A stretch of DNA of 64,000 bases from positions 7,707,166 to 7,771,165 of the forward strand of contig OY986967.1 in the NCBI GenBank assembly GCA_963920575.1, in the 5' to 3' direction. The notes under the pieces were generated by a model. It had not been told where the DNA came from, searched no databases, and saw only the letters and a list, made by a program, of their open reading frames with translations. Both the position numbers and the translations under genes were made by a program. The stretch comes from Narthecium ossifragum. Its lineage: Eukaryota; Streptophyta; Magnoliopsida; Dioscoreales; Nartheciaceae. This document shows positions 22,663 through 34,510 of this stretch, piece by piece; position 1 is the first letter of the stretch; every line of letters starts with the position of its first letter.

Positions 22663-23360
22663 CCATCTTCTTCCTCCTCGTCTGTAGAGAATAAAAACTA
22701 ATCTGTTTTCTTGAATTTCTGAACTTAAAGAGTGCAGTCCGTGTGAGATTTCACAAATCATGCTATTGACAGAATTAAGTATTGGGCTGTATCTTGAAAC
22801 TTGTGAGGCAAGATCCCATGCATGAGAGGGCATCTCTGACTTTCATGACAGTGTTCAAGGAACTCTCCATTCTAAGTATAGAGCCAATTACCTTCTACCG
22901 TTGTCATCCATTTCCCTCAACTTTGAAAACAAAGATGATGTTACTAACATAGCCCTAAAACTAGGAATCATGAAATACAAAGTATACCACCTTTTCTTGA
23001 CACATTATGGAACAACATTTAATCAATCAACAACATCTGAATACATACGAAGCACAAAATCCATACCGCGATTGCCTTAAAATTCTTAATTCCGATCAAC
23101 AAGTTCAGTTTTTTCCCCCAGAAATTTATCTTTTCAAAACAAAAAGCACAATACGGTAATTTATGACATATAAACAGCTAAATAGGTCAATCAATGACCC
23201 ATAGACGAACTAGATAGCCTAAATTTAATACCCGAGGATCAGGGACGGAGGCCGCGGCGGAGGAGGACAAGAAGGCTCCGCTGCCGCCGCCGCCGCCGCA
23301 GAGGAATGTGGCCAGGCTCCGAGGCCACGGCGACCGCGTCCGGCTAATCCCCGATCCCAT
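16980..23360 (-). CDS. RING-H2 E3 ubiquitin ligase, 531 aa, 6 exons
   Basis: Minus-strand coding exons 23232-23360, 20947-21936, 20102-20275, 18058-18200, 17124-17234 and 16980-17028 join to 1,596 nt with no break in frame and GT-AG at every intron. The N-terminus ([15 protein letters not shown]) is Gly/Ser-rich. The 330-codon second exon is a Ser/Thr/Asn-rich, probably disordered region ending in an Asp-rich and Arg-rich patch. The C-terminus is a RING-H2 finger: C480, C483, C498, H500, H503, C506, C518, C521 ([30 protein letters not shown]). Before it lies a conserved-looking domain with [22 protein letters not shown]2 proteins are E3 ligases; the substrate is unknown. The 20947 donor was preferred over reading on to 20878 because only it gives [12 protein letters not shown] further small exon in the 1.3-kb first intron cannot be excluded. 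Confidence 0.85.
22624..22662. repeat. (CA)n(A)n microsatellite in the RING gene intron
   Basis: About 10 CA units followed by about 19 A, within the first intron of the minus-strand RING gene (between exons 21936 and 23232). It is likely to vary in length. Confidence 0.9.
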
Positions 23361-23559
23361 GCTCTATTCTCTCCCTCCCTCGATTGATCGATTGATGAAC
23401 AGGAGTCGAATCGGAAGGGGATGCGATGACGAAGGGGGGGATGGTGGAGCAACATAAGGAAAAGTGAGAATAATGGTAGGAGGATAGTCATCTTCAACCT
23501 ACTACGTGGCCTCGTTCCATTGAAAAACCCTGGATTCGCGGATCGAATCTTACCCGAGT

Positions 23560-24772
23560 CCTGCTTGCCACGTCGTATGGACGAGGGTAGTTATATTGCT
23601 AGGCTCGTCGTAGTCGGGACGGTCTTACCCTGTCTGGAGCGGAGGATCCAACCACGTGTGTCCAAAGCGCGAAGGTTACGGTTCTAAGCCTGGAGTGGGG
23701 GTGAGCTCACCGTGAGAGTGATGGGAACCAGTCTCCTGCTATGCGAGTCACAGTTGACTCTAGGGTGTTTTTGGTTGCGCGAATCGCTCGTGCATGCATC
23801 ATGAGATGCATATATCGTAGAATGTGAACCGACTTAACCCGGCCCAGTCGGACTCGAGCCTATAAGTAGCCTGAGACCTCTTCTATTTTTCCAGTTTGTT
23901 TATCTTCTCCTTCTTCCCTTCCGTTCTCCCTCCTCCGGCCATCTTTTTGAGTGCTTGAGGGCTCGTTAGACTCATGGCAACGTGAGGAAGATCTGTGGCT
24001 TGGTTTGATGCTGGTTTGGTGCTCATATAGCGGGGATTCAACTGAGATTTGCGTAGTTCGGTAGGTTTCTTCCTACTTGAGTTTATTTTGAGTTTTCTTT
24101 TAATCTAGCTGGTAGATCTAGGTGTTCTTGGTGTTGTGGTGTGCATCTTGGTTAGCTTAATTTCTGGTTTGAGTTTCATATGATTTTATTGAGTTTTGAG
24201 TAGGATTTTAATATGTTTAAACTCGGATTTTTCGGTTTCTCTCTTTTTTGAAGAAAAGCCGGCTTACGGCATGTTTTCTGGTCTGTACATGCATGATCTT
24301 GATTTATGATGAACATGAGAGTTGTAGATCTTTGAGTCTACTCTCATATCCAACCGGGTTCATAATTTTCGGATTTGCCTATGAATTATTATGATTTTCC
24401 TACGAATGGGGTGCGTTGCAGAAATTAAAGGTAATTAGTGAAGTTAAGGGTTTTGATTAGCGTTTTCCAGATAATCGAGCTGTCAAATGTTTCCCGGTTT
24501 TGAATATATTGATCCCAGTATCTGACGTTGTTTGGATGTCGGATCGACGAGGTCGTTTAGCCTTTAATTTAGAGGATTCTGATGTTTAAATAATATTATA
24601 TGTTCAAAACATATAATATTATATTATTTATGTTTATCTGAGTTTTTGGGGTTGCTTCCCGTTGCAGGGGTCCGCGGTTGAGGGTCACGGTACCGTCGTA
24701 ACGCCGAGACCCGCTGCGGATTGGTTGGCAGCGGTCGGTGGTATCGCTGCAGCAATCCAGTTGGACTTGTTT
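23560..24772 (+). mobile_element. left part of an outer LTR, interrupted
   Basis: Non-coding DNA with a TATA-like CCTATAAGTAGCC near 23,860 and a pyrimidine-rich leader after it. The block around 24,640-24,772 (CTTCCCGTTGCAGGGG, TGGTATCGCTGCAGCA) resembles 34,960-35,030 in the LTR at 34.8-36.0 kb. The continuation resumes at 28,684 after the solo LTR. The 5' border is not determined; 23,560 is approximate. It lies only about 200-400 bp upstream of the RING gene start at 23360. Confidence 0.4.
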
Positions 24773-25608
24773 TGTGAGGACCCGTACCTCCAACCTGGTC
24801 CGACCGCGTTAGGTCGAGGGTCTGGGTTTGTGGTTTGGCTCGGTTGGCCTTGGAATGCGATCAGTTGATCGCATCGTTGTTTTTGACCCCAGTGGCATTT
24901 TGGTAAATATGCTCCCTGGTGGTCAGTTTCACACCCGCATTGCACACATGGCCTTTGATTGATGTATGTGTTTGATTAGAACCTTTAGGGCGCTTCCGAT
25001 CGGAAGATCGGAGCTCGATCGGGAGAGATCGAATCGGACGGCTGTGATCGATTCCAGCTTTCTATTTAAGCTCCTTCTTTCTCCTTCTTTCCTTCTTTCC
25101 TTCTTTTCCTTCTCCTGTCGTTCTCCTTCTCTCTCTCTCCTGCGGCTGGGTGCTAGGGCATCGGAGTGTGGATTTCGAGGAGCGGCTTCCGGTGATCGGA
25201 GTTGGGGGATGCGTGGAGGAGCTGCCCTATCTCTTCAAGTAGGTGTTTCTACCTCGATCTTAGGATCGGGTTCTCCTAGGATAGGGTTAATGCCTTTTCG
25301 CTGTAGGAATAATTGTTAGAATGTTGTGTAGTTCATTGTGTATGTGTTATAAATGCTTTGAAGTATTCCTACCTCGCGATTTCCGTATTCTAACGGCTAG
25401 TTTTCCGTATTCTCGCCGTTTATCGGTTTTCGGCCGTTTTGACCTAAATTGGAGATTTAACCGTCAAAAATATGATTTCTTTGCACCATTGGTTTCCCCA
25501 TCGAGAATTACACTTGCTTGCAAAATCTCATTGCATTCCGTATTCTAACGGCTGGTTTTCCAAGAAATTAGATTTCCGGCACTGTTCTGATGAACTGTGC
25601 CTAAGGCT

Positions 25609-25994
25609 CGACGGTCGATCGACCGTCGAGCGTTGATACGCTCTTTCGGGGCTCAACGGTCGATCGGTGCATCGACCGTCAGTATTGATTTACTCTTTCT
25701 GGGCCTGACGGTCGACCGTCGGATCAACCGTCGCATCGACCGTCGGGCTCTGTCAAGATTTTAGCCTCCCAGGGTCGATGCATGGATCGACCGCAGGATC
25801 TTCGCTTTTCCGATTTTACCTGACGGTCGACCATCGCATCGACCGTCAGGCGCTGTTTGGTTTTGGGCTTCCCAGGGTCGATGAGTGGATCGACCGTCGC
25901 CCTTTGGTTTTCTTCGTATTGGCCTCACGGTCGACCGTGACATCGACCGTGGCCTCACGGTCGACCGTCGGATCGACCGTCACATCGACCGTGG
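25609..25994. repeat. array of ACGGTCGA/TCGACCGT motifs
   Basis: Within the solo LTR, about eight clusters spaced roughly 45-70 bp carry direct and inverted copies of TCGACCGT, often as near-palindromes such as GACGGTCGATCGACCGTC at 25,610. They lie upstream of the TATA-like box near 26,355, so they would fall in U3. Confidence 0.8.
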
Positions 25995-27479
25995 GCCCTT
26001 GAACATGGTTTTCTGGTCTTTCTTGAATGACTTTCAATCGTGATTGATCTTTAAACATGTTGGGAGGTTTGCAAGTGGATTTTTGATACGAGTCGATCCG
26101 ATTCGACCAACTGGACCCGAACCCAGAAGAGGAACCAAGCTGGTTCAACCTCTTTCCTAGTTTGACTTAGACTTCCCTAGTTCAAACTAGAGTATTTAAT
26201 TAGTATTTAGCATTAGTCTTTTATTGAGTCCTAGTTGATGGTTAGGAATTAATTAAGAGTCCCTTTGAGTTAGGAAGTTGAGTTGAGTCAGAAACCTTAT
26301 TACTTGCTAATTAAGCAAGGGGGTTTTTCTAGTGGATTAGAACTCTGTCAGGTCTCTATAAAAGGACCTTAGTAGTTTGTATTAGGTTATGATGCATGAT
26401 GAGATGAATTATTAAGAATAGTTGATAAGTTATCATAGGAGTAGAATATCATAGGAGTAGAGATAATATAGCTTCCACCCCATATCTACCATAGATTCAT
26501 CTTCTTCCCCGTCGGTCATCTTCTCCGCAACCGGCACCGCCTCCACCAGTGTTTCTCTCTCCCCATCACTTTCTCTCTCCTCCACGTCATCGCCACGTCA
26601 GCGCCATTGTTCATCATCTCCTTCCTCTCTCTCTCCCGTGCCCTAAACCCTAGCATACCTCCGTCCAGCCTCTCCGGCCACCCCCGTCGCCAACCAAGAC
26701 CTCCAACGCCTTCCCCTGAGCCTCACGACTTCTCCAAGCCGCTCCTCCACCTCCGTCGTCTCCTCCGGCGTCTTCCCCGGCCAACCCAAGTTCACAGCCA
26801 CCGTCCGCCGTCCACGACACGACCCCGATCTCACCCCAAACCCTTCCTAAACCCTTCCCCGGCCTCCCTAGACCCGATTCCGACCTTTCCCAGGCCCCGC
26901 CGAGCTCCCCGTCGTCCCTGACGCCGGTGAACCCAAACCCCTACCTCCGTCTCCCCCAGATCCGGCCGATCCTCCATCCATCTCCCCGATCCGAGCCGGT
27001 AGATCTCTTCCCCACCTCCAGGCGACCCTTCCTGCCACTATCCAGACCGCCGTCGCCGCCCCTATCGCCGGCGATCCCTCCGGTAACTCCTCAGGCCTTA
27101 GATCCGATCTCCCTGACTCAGCCCAATCCAACCCACTTGATTCAACCCAGCCCAATCCGATTCAGCCAGCTAGATCAGATTCAGCTTAGTCTGATTTGAC
27201 CACCTAACTCGATCTAGCTAGCCAAATCAGCCCATTGGACTCAAATCAAGTCCGACCAGGCCGATTCTGATCGAGTGGGAGCAGTAGAGACCCATTACGA
27301 GAGGATCACGAGTAGACCGCTCGTAACAATTTTGTAGAGTTTTAAAAGGATTTCTATCGGGTTTGAGGATCGATTCGAGTATTTCCCTCTTTGGACGAAT
27401 CCATGGTTTTGATCGCATTTAATACGTGTTGGATAAGTAGTTAAATGCTTCTTTGATTGCCTAACCATTAGCTAGCTAT

Positions 27480-27640
27480 GAGTGCTAGTTAATGAGGAAT
27501 TGTGGAACCTTAGCCTCTTGCCGGCGAGTGCCGAGGGCTATTGTATAAATGTGGCCAGTTACCTGCGGGGTAACTGTGGAACCTTAGTCTGTCAGGTGCA
27601 AGAGAGTACTGAAGACTATTGTATATCTGTGTTCAATGCT
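27480..27640 (+). repeat. diverged ~90-bp duplication inside the solo LTR
   Basis: TGTGGAACCTTAGCCT at about 27,500 and TGTGGAACCTTAGTCT at about 27,576 are each followed by a segment ending in GGGCTATTGTATAAAT or AGACTATTGTATATCT. This is an old internal duplication of the LTR without coding. Confidence 0.6.
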
Positions 27641-28683
27641 TGGCTCAGTATCTGTGTTTGGTTAGCATAGATTATCTGTATTTTGAGGCCCTTGCTATGC
27701 TTACCCTTTGGCTAGCTGTAAGCTATGCCTAGCCCTGTATGATTAATGACATCTTGTTGCATGCTTATATCTTGTTATCTGTGCCTGAGCATTGCATGCA
27801 TCGTGATTGCATTAGAGGCATTTGAGGTTAGGCGGGCGATGGTTTGGGTCGCCGATCCGAGGCTCTCGGGTAGCTCGGATCTAGCCTTAGGGTCGTGGCT
27901 GGGTAGTCAGGATTAGGGTGTGATTGTGTTGATCTGAATCTCATGATATTGAGGATTTGCGATAGTTGACTCTGATCAATGTTTGAGGTTTAGAGGTCGT
28001 GTTGGTCTCCCAATGCCAAGTGCTAAGGATGCAATCGATGTGTTCCCGACGTAGTCCCCAGGCAGTGGTATCCCTGCTGGGTAAGGGTGATCCTGCATGG
28101 TACTGTTCCCCTGTTAGTGCTTAGGGTGATCTTGGTAACATGTTCAAGAGAGAGGTTCATGACAGGAGCCCTTGGGACATCGATGGGTTATGGGACCCGT
28201 GGCATCCGTTAGACTTGAGCGGGGAGACAATACTGTTGTTGTTTTCCTCCCTACGGTGTGCCGTAGAGTAGAACCCTACTGAGCTTATCGCTCACTCCTA
28301 CCCGAGATGCGTTTGCAGGTGCAGGCGCCAGTTCTTCTTCAGTAGAGCCGGTGGGATCAGCTTTTGGTGGCGCGACTACATCCAGAGGTGCTTGAGGTTG
28401 CTGGAGGACGACTGTTGTACTTTTGGCAGATTTTGTAAATTATGTACATATTTGAGGAATTCTGGGATTACTGTATAATATTCTTTCATTGGAAGATTTG
28501 TATCAAATATTGAATAGTACAACTGATGTTATGTAAATTGAATTTTTGTTTCACCTCTGGATTACATTTGTTTAAGTTTATCCATAATTCCGCATTGTAT
28601 CGCACCAGTTGGAGATGAATAGTGTATGTTTCCCCTCACGCCTCGGCTCGGATGGGTTTTCTGGGTCAGGGTGTGACATGTTT

Positions 28684-29623
28684 GTTATTTTATCATACTA
28701 TTGCATGCTTACTTCTTACCTACGCATGATCATATCATGCATTTTGATTGTGCATTAGATGCATAAGGATAGGGCATGGGCGATTGGTTGATCGCCGATC
28801 CGAGGCTTTCGGGTAGCTCGGATCTAGCTCTAGGACCGTGGCGGGTACCGTGGTTCAGGTTGGATGGTAGTATCCTGTCGATCTTGATGATAGACTTAGA
28901 TGACTTGAATACATGCTGATTGATGATTTAGAGGTCGTGTCGGCATCGGGTCGGGTTCTGAGGTGTAGCCAGTGTCCGGTTATAACGACTTTTGAGTAGA
29001 GGGTGTGCTTACTCAGCGGTGTCATTTCCTGCCAGCAGTGCCGGTTTCCTGCTTGTGAGTCAGCAGTGTTGGTTTCCTGCTTACAGAGAGTGACCCGTCG
29101 TGTGACCAGCTCGGCTGGAAGATCATGATTGTGGACCTCAGGGACACGCGGTGGGGTTATGGGACCCCTATGTACATCCAGACCTTACTTGGGGGCGACA
29201 TTGTTGTGTTCCCTCCTTTCTGTGTGTTGTAGTGTAGAACCCTACTGAGCTCAGTGCTCACTCCTACCCGGGCTGCGTTTTGCAGGTGCATGTGTTAGCT
29301 CTTCTTCGGTGGCCCCTACGGGGTAGGTGTTTGGTGGCGCGGCGGCGTCTGGCGGTGCTTGAGGAGCGATGATCGTTTGTTTACCTTTTTGTTAGATAGC
29401 CTCCTACAGGAGTATGATGTATATAAATGTTAACCCCTTTGAGGATTTGAATTTATCTTATTATATTGTTGAGGTTTGGAATTATTGTTAATTTCGGGTA
29501 CTGTGAAATGTTTAGGAAAACCTTTAAGCTAGAGAGAACCCTCACCAAATTTATTATGCATTTAGTTAGGTTCCGGTTCGCGTCGCCCGGCCCAGTTGGG
29601 CCTTCGCGAGTCGGGGCGCGACA
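28684..29623 (+). mobile_element. right part of the outer LTR
   Basis: Resumes after the solo LTR and ends GAGTCGGGGCGCGACA at 29623. It shares its order of blocks with the LTR at 34.8-36.0 kb: CTATTGCATGCTTAC, GCCGATCC-AGG, TTTAGAGGTCGTGTCG, CACTCCTACCCGGGCTGCG, GGTTAGGTTCCG-like and the GGGGCGCGACA end. It also resembles the 3' part of the solo LTR, so the families are related. A matching 5' end and target duplication were not found. Confidence 0.55.
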
Positions 29624-29809
29624 CAGGAACTTTATAGTTTCTAGGTAACAAATACATTTGATCTACCCAATCAGGATACAGTTTCCTATAAATTGGACGA
29701 GTAATTGGTCGCCCTAACCCTATCTGCTCATGTCAAATATCGCCCACTTGTTCTCGTAGAACATCCATCAGATTATAAAGAGGATTGAAATGCACTTGGT
29801 GTCGCGCCC

Positions 29810-30860
29810 CGATCCGTGAAAGCCCAACTGGGCCGGGGGCGCAAACCGGAACCTAACTAACTGTGGAAATTTTGACGAGGGTTCCCTCTAGTCTACTGGT
29901 TTCCCTAAGCATTCATTCAACACCCTCAATTAACAAATCTAGAATTAACAGAAACCTCAAACTTAACGATTACAAATCCAAAGCGCAAGTCTACAAAACC
30001 TCAAAGAGGGGAAAATCAGGTATAAACATTTACACACTCCCGTAGGAGGCTAACTATATAAGGTTCAGAAAACAAAAGATCACCACTCCTCGAACTCCGC
30101 CAGGCACCGCCGACCAACTGCCCGACAAGGGCTACCAAAGAGGAGCTAACGCATGCACCTGCAAAACACAGTCCGGGTAGGAATGAGCAACTAGGCTCAA
30201 TAGGGAAACTACACTATGACTCACAAAAGGAAGAGGAAAACACAATAGTGCCGCCCTCTAGCATGGTATGGGTGCACACATGGGTCTCATAACCCCACCG
30301 GTGTCTCTAGGTATCCGATCATGGTCACCCTAACAAACTGGGCCCATCCCGGAAACACCTAGTACAGCATGAAGAAGATACTACTGGGCGGGAAGACAAC
30401 ACCGCTGAGGAGGCACACCCTCTACTTATGAGACAAGAAAACCGGACATCGGCTACACCACAGAACCAGGCTCGAGGCCGATACGACCTCTAAATCATCA
30501 ATCAACGAGTGTTCAAGTCATCTAGGCCTATCATTGAAATCGACTGAACACAGCCATTCAAACTTTGACCAAGCTACCCATCCCCGGTCCTAAGGCTAAA
30601 TCCGAGCTTCCAAGCCTCGGGACGATGATACCACAGCACGCCCCACGCCCTAACCTTATGCAGCTAATGCACAACCAGATGCATGCTATGAACACACGCA
30701 GGAAAGCAGATAAGTATGCAACATATGTGACGATAAGTAAACACAGTATGGGCTCGACACCCTGCCGCCCCGGGGTGGTGAACAGATAATACAGGGCAAG
30801 GGACTGCTGTAGTGGTAACCCCACCAACTATAGCCAGTCCACCAAGAAACAACATGCTAT
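29810..30860 (-). mobile_element. LTR of the CGCGACA family, reversed
   Basis: On the plus strand it begins TGTCGCGCCCCGATCC, the reverse complement of the GGGGCGCGACA ends at 29623 and 35977. Blocks follow in mirrored order: AGTTAGGTTCC-like, TGCACCTGCAAAACAC, TACACCACAG and TGCCGCCCCGGGGTGG. Its far end near 30,860 is approximate. Together with the plus-strand copy at 34.8-36.0 kb it makes an inverted pair of about 1 kb arms. A 185-bp unassigned spacer (29624-29809) separates it from the preceding LTR. Confidence 0.6.
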
Positions 30861-31200
30861 GGAAATGGGGTCGTCGTCTGATGGTGTGCTTGGTGGGGGT
30901 TCTACGGGAGGCAAGGAAACATGGGTGGAGGTTGTTGGATCACAGCAGCGTACAACAGAGATGATTAGAGAAGATGAGGCGCGGTCTCTGGAGTATCTTT
31001 ACTCGGGGAGGGTGGTCATTCCGACGAATGTGATCGCTCGTTGTCAAAAGAAGTGAGAGCATACCTTGTTCGGACGCTTGTTTGGCGGGTCTGTGGGATT
31101 GGAGTTCCTTCGTAGGCGTTTGACGTCTATGTAGAGGACGACGGAGCCTTTTGATCTCATTTTCACCAACTCTTTCAATCAATTTTTCATTAAACTCTCT
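30859..31200 (+). pseudogene. LINE ORF1-like (DUF4283) remnant
   Basis: One frame runs through ETWVEVVGSQ, EARSLEYLYSGRVVIP, then TLFGRLFGGSVGLEFLRRR and EPFDLIFTNSFNQFFIKLS, interrupted by TGA at about 31,054 and TAG at about 31,132. The order (short W-E-V-V start, then a domain ending in F-D-L-I and F-F-I-K) resembles the DUF4283 domain of plant LINE ORF1 proteins, which bind element RNA. It is too short and broken to act. Identification is by pattern only. Confidence 0.35.
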
Positions 31201-31252
31201 CATTTTCAAGCTCCTTATTCTATAGCTCAATATTTTCTCTTCTCTTTTTCCC

Positions 31253-33351
31253 ATGGCTTATTCTTCCTCCATCCAAGATAACAATCTTGAGGATGTGATC
31301 GAAATTGAAAGAGAAGAATGTGATCAAAATAAAGTTCTTCCTTCTCCCCCGGAAGTTGCTTCAACCGTCGCCGGTGATGATCCAACACATCCATCGAAGT
31401 GCACACGATCCGCAATTTGGGAGTTCTATGAAAGAAATGAGATTAAAGATGCCAAAGGGACGATCATTGATATCAAAGCCACATGTTCGATATGCGAACA
31501 AATCTTGTCTGGCCATTGGAGAAATGGCACTAATCATCTAACCCGTCATATAGCAAAGCACAAGAAAGGTCAAGGAAGAGCTCAAGTTGACATTCCTCAA
31601 TCTTTTCTTTCGCAATCGGCATCAACCAGGAATTTAAACACCTTCTCCTATGATCCGGCTTTTGCTAGAAAAATGCTTGTAAGGTATGTTGTTCGTAAAA
31701 ATTTTCCTTTTAGTTTTGTTGATGACGAGGAATTTCAAGATTTCCTTACATCGGCTTTGCAACGGCTTTTCGAAAATTTACTCGTCAAACTTGCCAAAGA
31801 GATGTTATGAAATACTACAATGAGGAAAAGGAAAAGTTAATAACATTTTTTTCTACTCTTACTTGCAAATTCTCTCTTACTTCGGATATTTGGACTTCTA
31901 GACAAAAAAAGAGTTACTTATGTATTACGGTTCATTTTATTGATGATACTTGGATAATTATGCAAAAAAGAGTTATTTCTTTTGTTGTATTTGATAGTTT
32001 ACATACCGGTGACAATATTGCTATGATGATTTTGAATGAACTCCAATCCTATGGCATTTCGGATAAGATTTGTACTCTAAGTTTAGATAATGCAAGTAAT
32101 AATAATGTTGTCGTTGATAGCCTTAGAAATTCATTACTTCTACCTTGTTCCGGTTTTTTCTTTCATGTTAGATGCATTTGCCATATATTAAATTTGATTG
32201 TTCAAAGTGCATTTGATGATGTTAAGGTTTCTATTTCTAAAGTTAGGGAGACTATTTTGTTCATCACTAGTTTGGAGCATAGGATTAGGACATTTAACAT
32301 TCTTTGTAAACACAATAATGTTAATCCTAGGAAATTACCATCGGATGTAGGACATAGGTTGAATTCAACATATTTTATGTTAAATACCGCATTAGAATAT
32401 AGAGGTATAATAGATGAATACATTAAACAATTTGCTCATGCTTCTAATTCTACATCTTCTTCATCATTTACTTTGGAATTTATTGATGATCATGAGTGGG
32501 ATGTTCTTTCTCATTTAAAAGAAATGCTTAAAGTCTTTTATGATGCTACTATCCTTTTATCCGGTTGCTATTATCCTGCTATTAGTCAAGTATCAATGCA
32601 AGTTCTTTATATTCATGAATTCTTTGATAAATATAGTAATGATATATATTTTGGGCATATGATAGCAAAAATGGAAGCAAAGTTTAATAAGTATTTTCAT
32701 GCCCTTCCTTATATTTATGGTTTTGGAATTCTACTTGATCCATGCTTGAAGGATGTTGGTCTTAGTAATCTTTTTGACTCTATGTATGGTGAGTTTAATG
32801 AGGAAATGAGAGCACATTTGGGTAAAATTAAAATTAAGTTTAATCAATTGTTTGAAGAGTATAACTCAAGATTTGGTTCTAAAGTGCATGCTCCTAGTTC
32901 CTTTCAATCTAGCCCAAGTAAAGGTAAGTGTGTCGTATCTTCAAGACATATTATGGTAAGTGCATTAGTAGGGAAAGGAAAAGAGAGTTCGAGCTTATCA
33001 CAATCCGAGCTTGAACGATATTATAAATCGCCTCTTGAATCATGTTCGGATATGGGAACCGAATATGATATTTTGTCATGGTGGAAAGTACAAGGATCAA
33101 CATCTTTTCCTATACTTTCCACCATGGCACGTGATTTACTAACTATTCAAGTGTCTACTGTAGCTTTGGAAAGCGCATTTAGCACGGGAGGACGCTTGAT
33201 CGACGACTACCGGACCAAATTAGACCCAAAAACGGTACAAGCCTTAATGTGTTTACAAGATTGATGGGGTGCCGAAAAGAGAAGTCAATGATTGCAAATT
33301 GATGAAGATGAAGATAAAGATGAGCTTGAAGTTTTAGATTTAGATGTTTAA
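31253..33351 (+). pseudogene. hAT transposase (BED finger, RICESLEEPER-like), broken
   Basis: The first frame (31253-31810) has a BED zinc finger, CSICEQILSGHWR with HLTRHIAKH. The second (31807-33264) has the hAT core: TSDIWTS, TLSLDNASNNN, and the C-terminal dimerisation part with YDILSWWKVQ, FPILSTMARDLL and VALESAFSTGGR. Homology crosses between frames near 31,768: the later frame reads TAFRKFTRQTCQRDVMKYY, so about one base has been lost just upstream. The frame then meets TGA after MCLQD (33262) and again at 33289 before reaching the natural end LDV at 33351. Such proteins excise and reinsert hAT elements; this copy cannot encode one intact chain. Confidence 0.85.
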
Positions 33352-34304
33352 TTTTATATTTGTAATATTAGAAAAGTGATGCATATGATAGATAGATGGG
33401 TAGGTGCCAACCTAGTTGGGATGTACTCATACTATAGTGATGCAATTGCTTTCCTAATACAATTCCAATTTTTAAGTAACCAAATAGGGTTAAGAATGTT
33501 GGTGGATATTTGCTTAATATTTTGTCAACTAGCTAAAGGCCCCACCATTGGATAACCTTCAGATCAAGTCCCAACCTTTAGATCTAAGTCCCCCTTCTTC
33601 ACTACTGTCCATCATTTCACCCCAATCCCCTTCATCTAACTCCTCCTCCCTCATCTCTGTCGCGACTACACCCGATCAACCCTTGCCGGAGCTCCGTAGC
33701 CGTCGCCACACTGGCATTGATCGGCGCTCCATCTCTCCTCCAACCTCCACCGGCTTCCACACCGCCCGATCCCGCCCCCGACCTCTTCGCCGCACCCAAG
33801 CTTCACCGACCTCACCGTCGTACACGCCGCTCGCAACACCTCCGTCCACGATCCCGGTCTCGAGTCTCTCCCTCCCGCTCCACCTCGTCGCCGGTCGCCC
33901 CAATCCAGCCACCTCGTCGCCGGTCACCCCGATCCACCGGATCCCCTTGGAAGACGGCTGCGAGCAAGGACCTCTCCGCTTCCCGTCTCCCCTATCCCGG
34001 CTTCACGAGCGGTTGGATCCCCTTACTCGTGCGTCCACGCCAGTGAGCTCTGCCTCTAATGGCGTTTACCATCCTCTAGCGACCTCGAGCGACCTCTCCT
34101 CTCTCTCGATCGACCCCTCCACCCATCTCCTCTACTCGTACTCGCCCATCCTCCACGCCTTCGCCGCCCGTCTGCTCCCACGCCTTCGGTCGCCCCCGAT
34201 CAGCCACCTCTACGCCGGTCGCCCCGATCGGAGTCGGAGCGGCGTCGTTGTCGACTCCGATCGGGAGAGAGGTTGGCCCCCTTTTTTTTTTAAAGAACCG
34301 GACA

Positions 34305-34510
34305 AGGCCTAGCCCGGTCCGGTCCAGCCTGGTCTCCAAGCCGGGCAGGGCCATAACTGGGGTGGATTGAGTGGAAGGCCTTTTGGGTCCGGTACTGGCC
34401 CGGTTCGGTCCGGATGCTTACAAGGCCCGGACCGGGTATTGCCACCAACCCGGCCCGGACCGGGTAGCTCGAGCCGGGCCAGACCGGGGCGGCCCGGATG
34501 GACACCCCTA
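34305..34510 (+). mobile_element. 3' end of the hAT, GGCCCGG subterminal repeats
   Basis: About 200 bp packed with GGCCCGG/CCGGGCC words ending GGATGGACACCCCTAG. Reversed, the tip is TAGGGGTGTCC, a usual hAT terminal repeat for BED-type elements with CCGG-rich subterminal repeats. A matching left tip was not found upstream of 31253, so the 5' end seems lost or replaced. The 33,352-34,300 stretch between transposase and tip is GC-rich non-coding DNA. Confidence 0.6.

Larger units (their letters stand above)
24773..28678 (+). mobile_element. 3.9-kb solo LTR, 5-bp TSD
   Basis: Begins TGTGAGGACCCGTACC and ends CAGGGTGTGACA, giving TGT...ACA ends. The 5-mer TGTTT stands immediately before (24768-24772) and immediately after (28679-28683), a perfect target duplication, so one 3,906-bp unit is defined. 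There is no gag, protease, reverse transcriptase or integrase inside, and a TATA-like CTCTATAAAAGG lies near 26,355. A complete element would carry two LTRs with an internal region; one LTR with its own target duplication is the product of LTR-LTR recombination. LTRs this long are typical of Tekay/Del-type Ty3/gypsy elements; that class is inference. Confidence 0.8.

Noticed and set aside
26607..27199. Pro/Arg-rich frames in the solo LTR
   Set aside because: C-rich, low-complexity leader-like sequence inside a non-coding LTR with no gag or pol motif.
33548..34312. 254-codon plus-strand open frame
   Set aside because: Pro/Ser/Arg-rich GC-biased sequence with no ATG at its stated start, no domain, and internal near-repeats. 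It lies in the 3' part of the hAT element and looks like a composition artefact.
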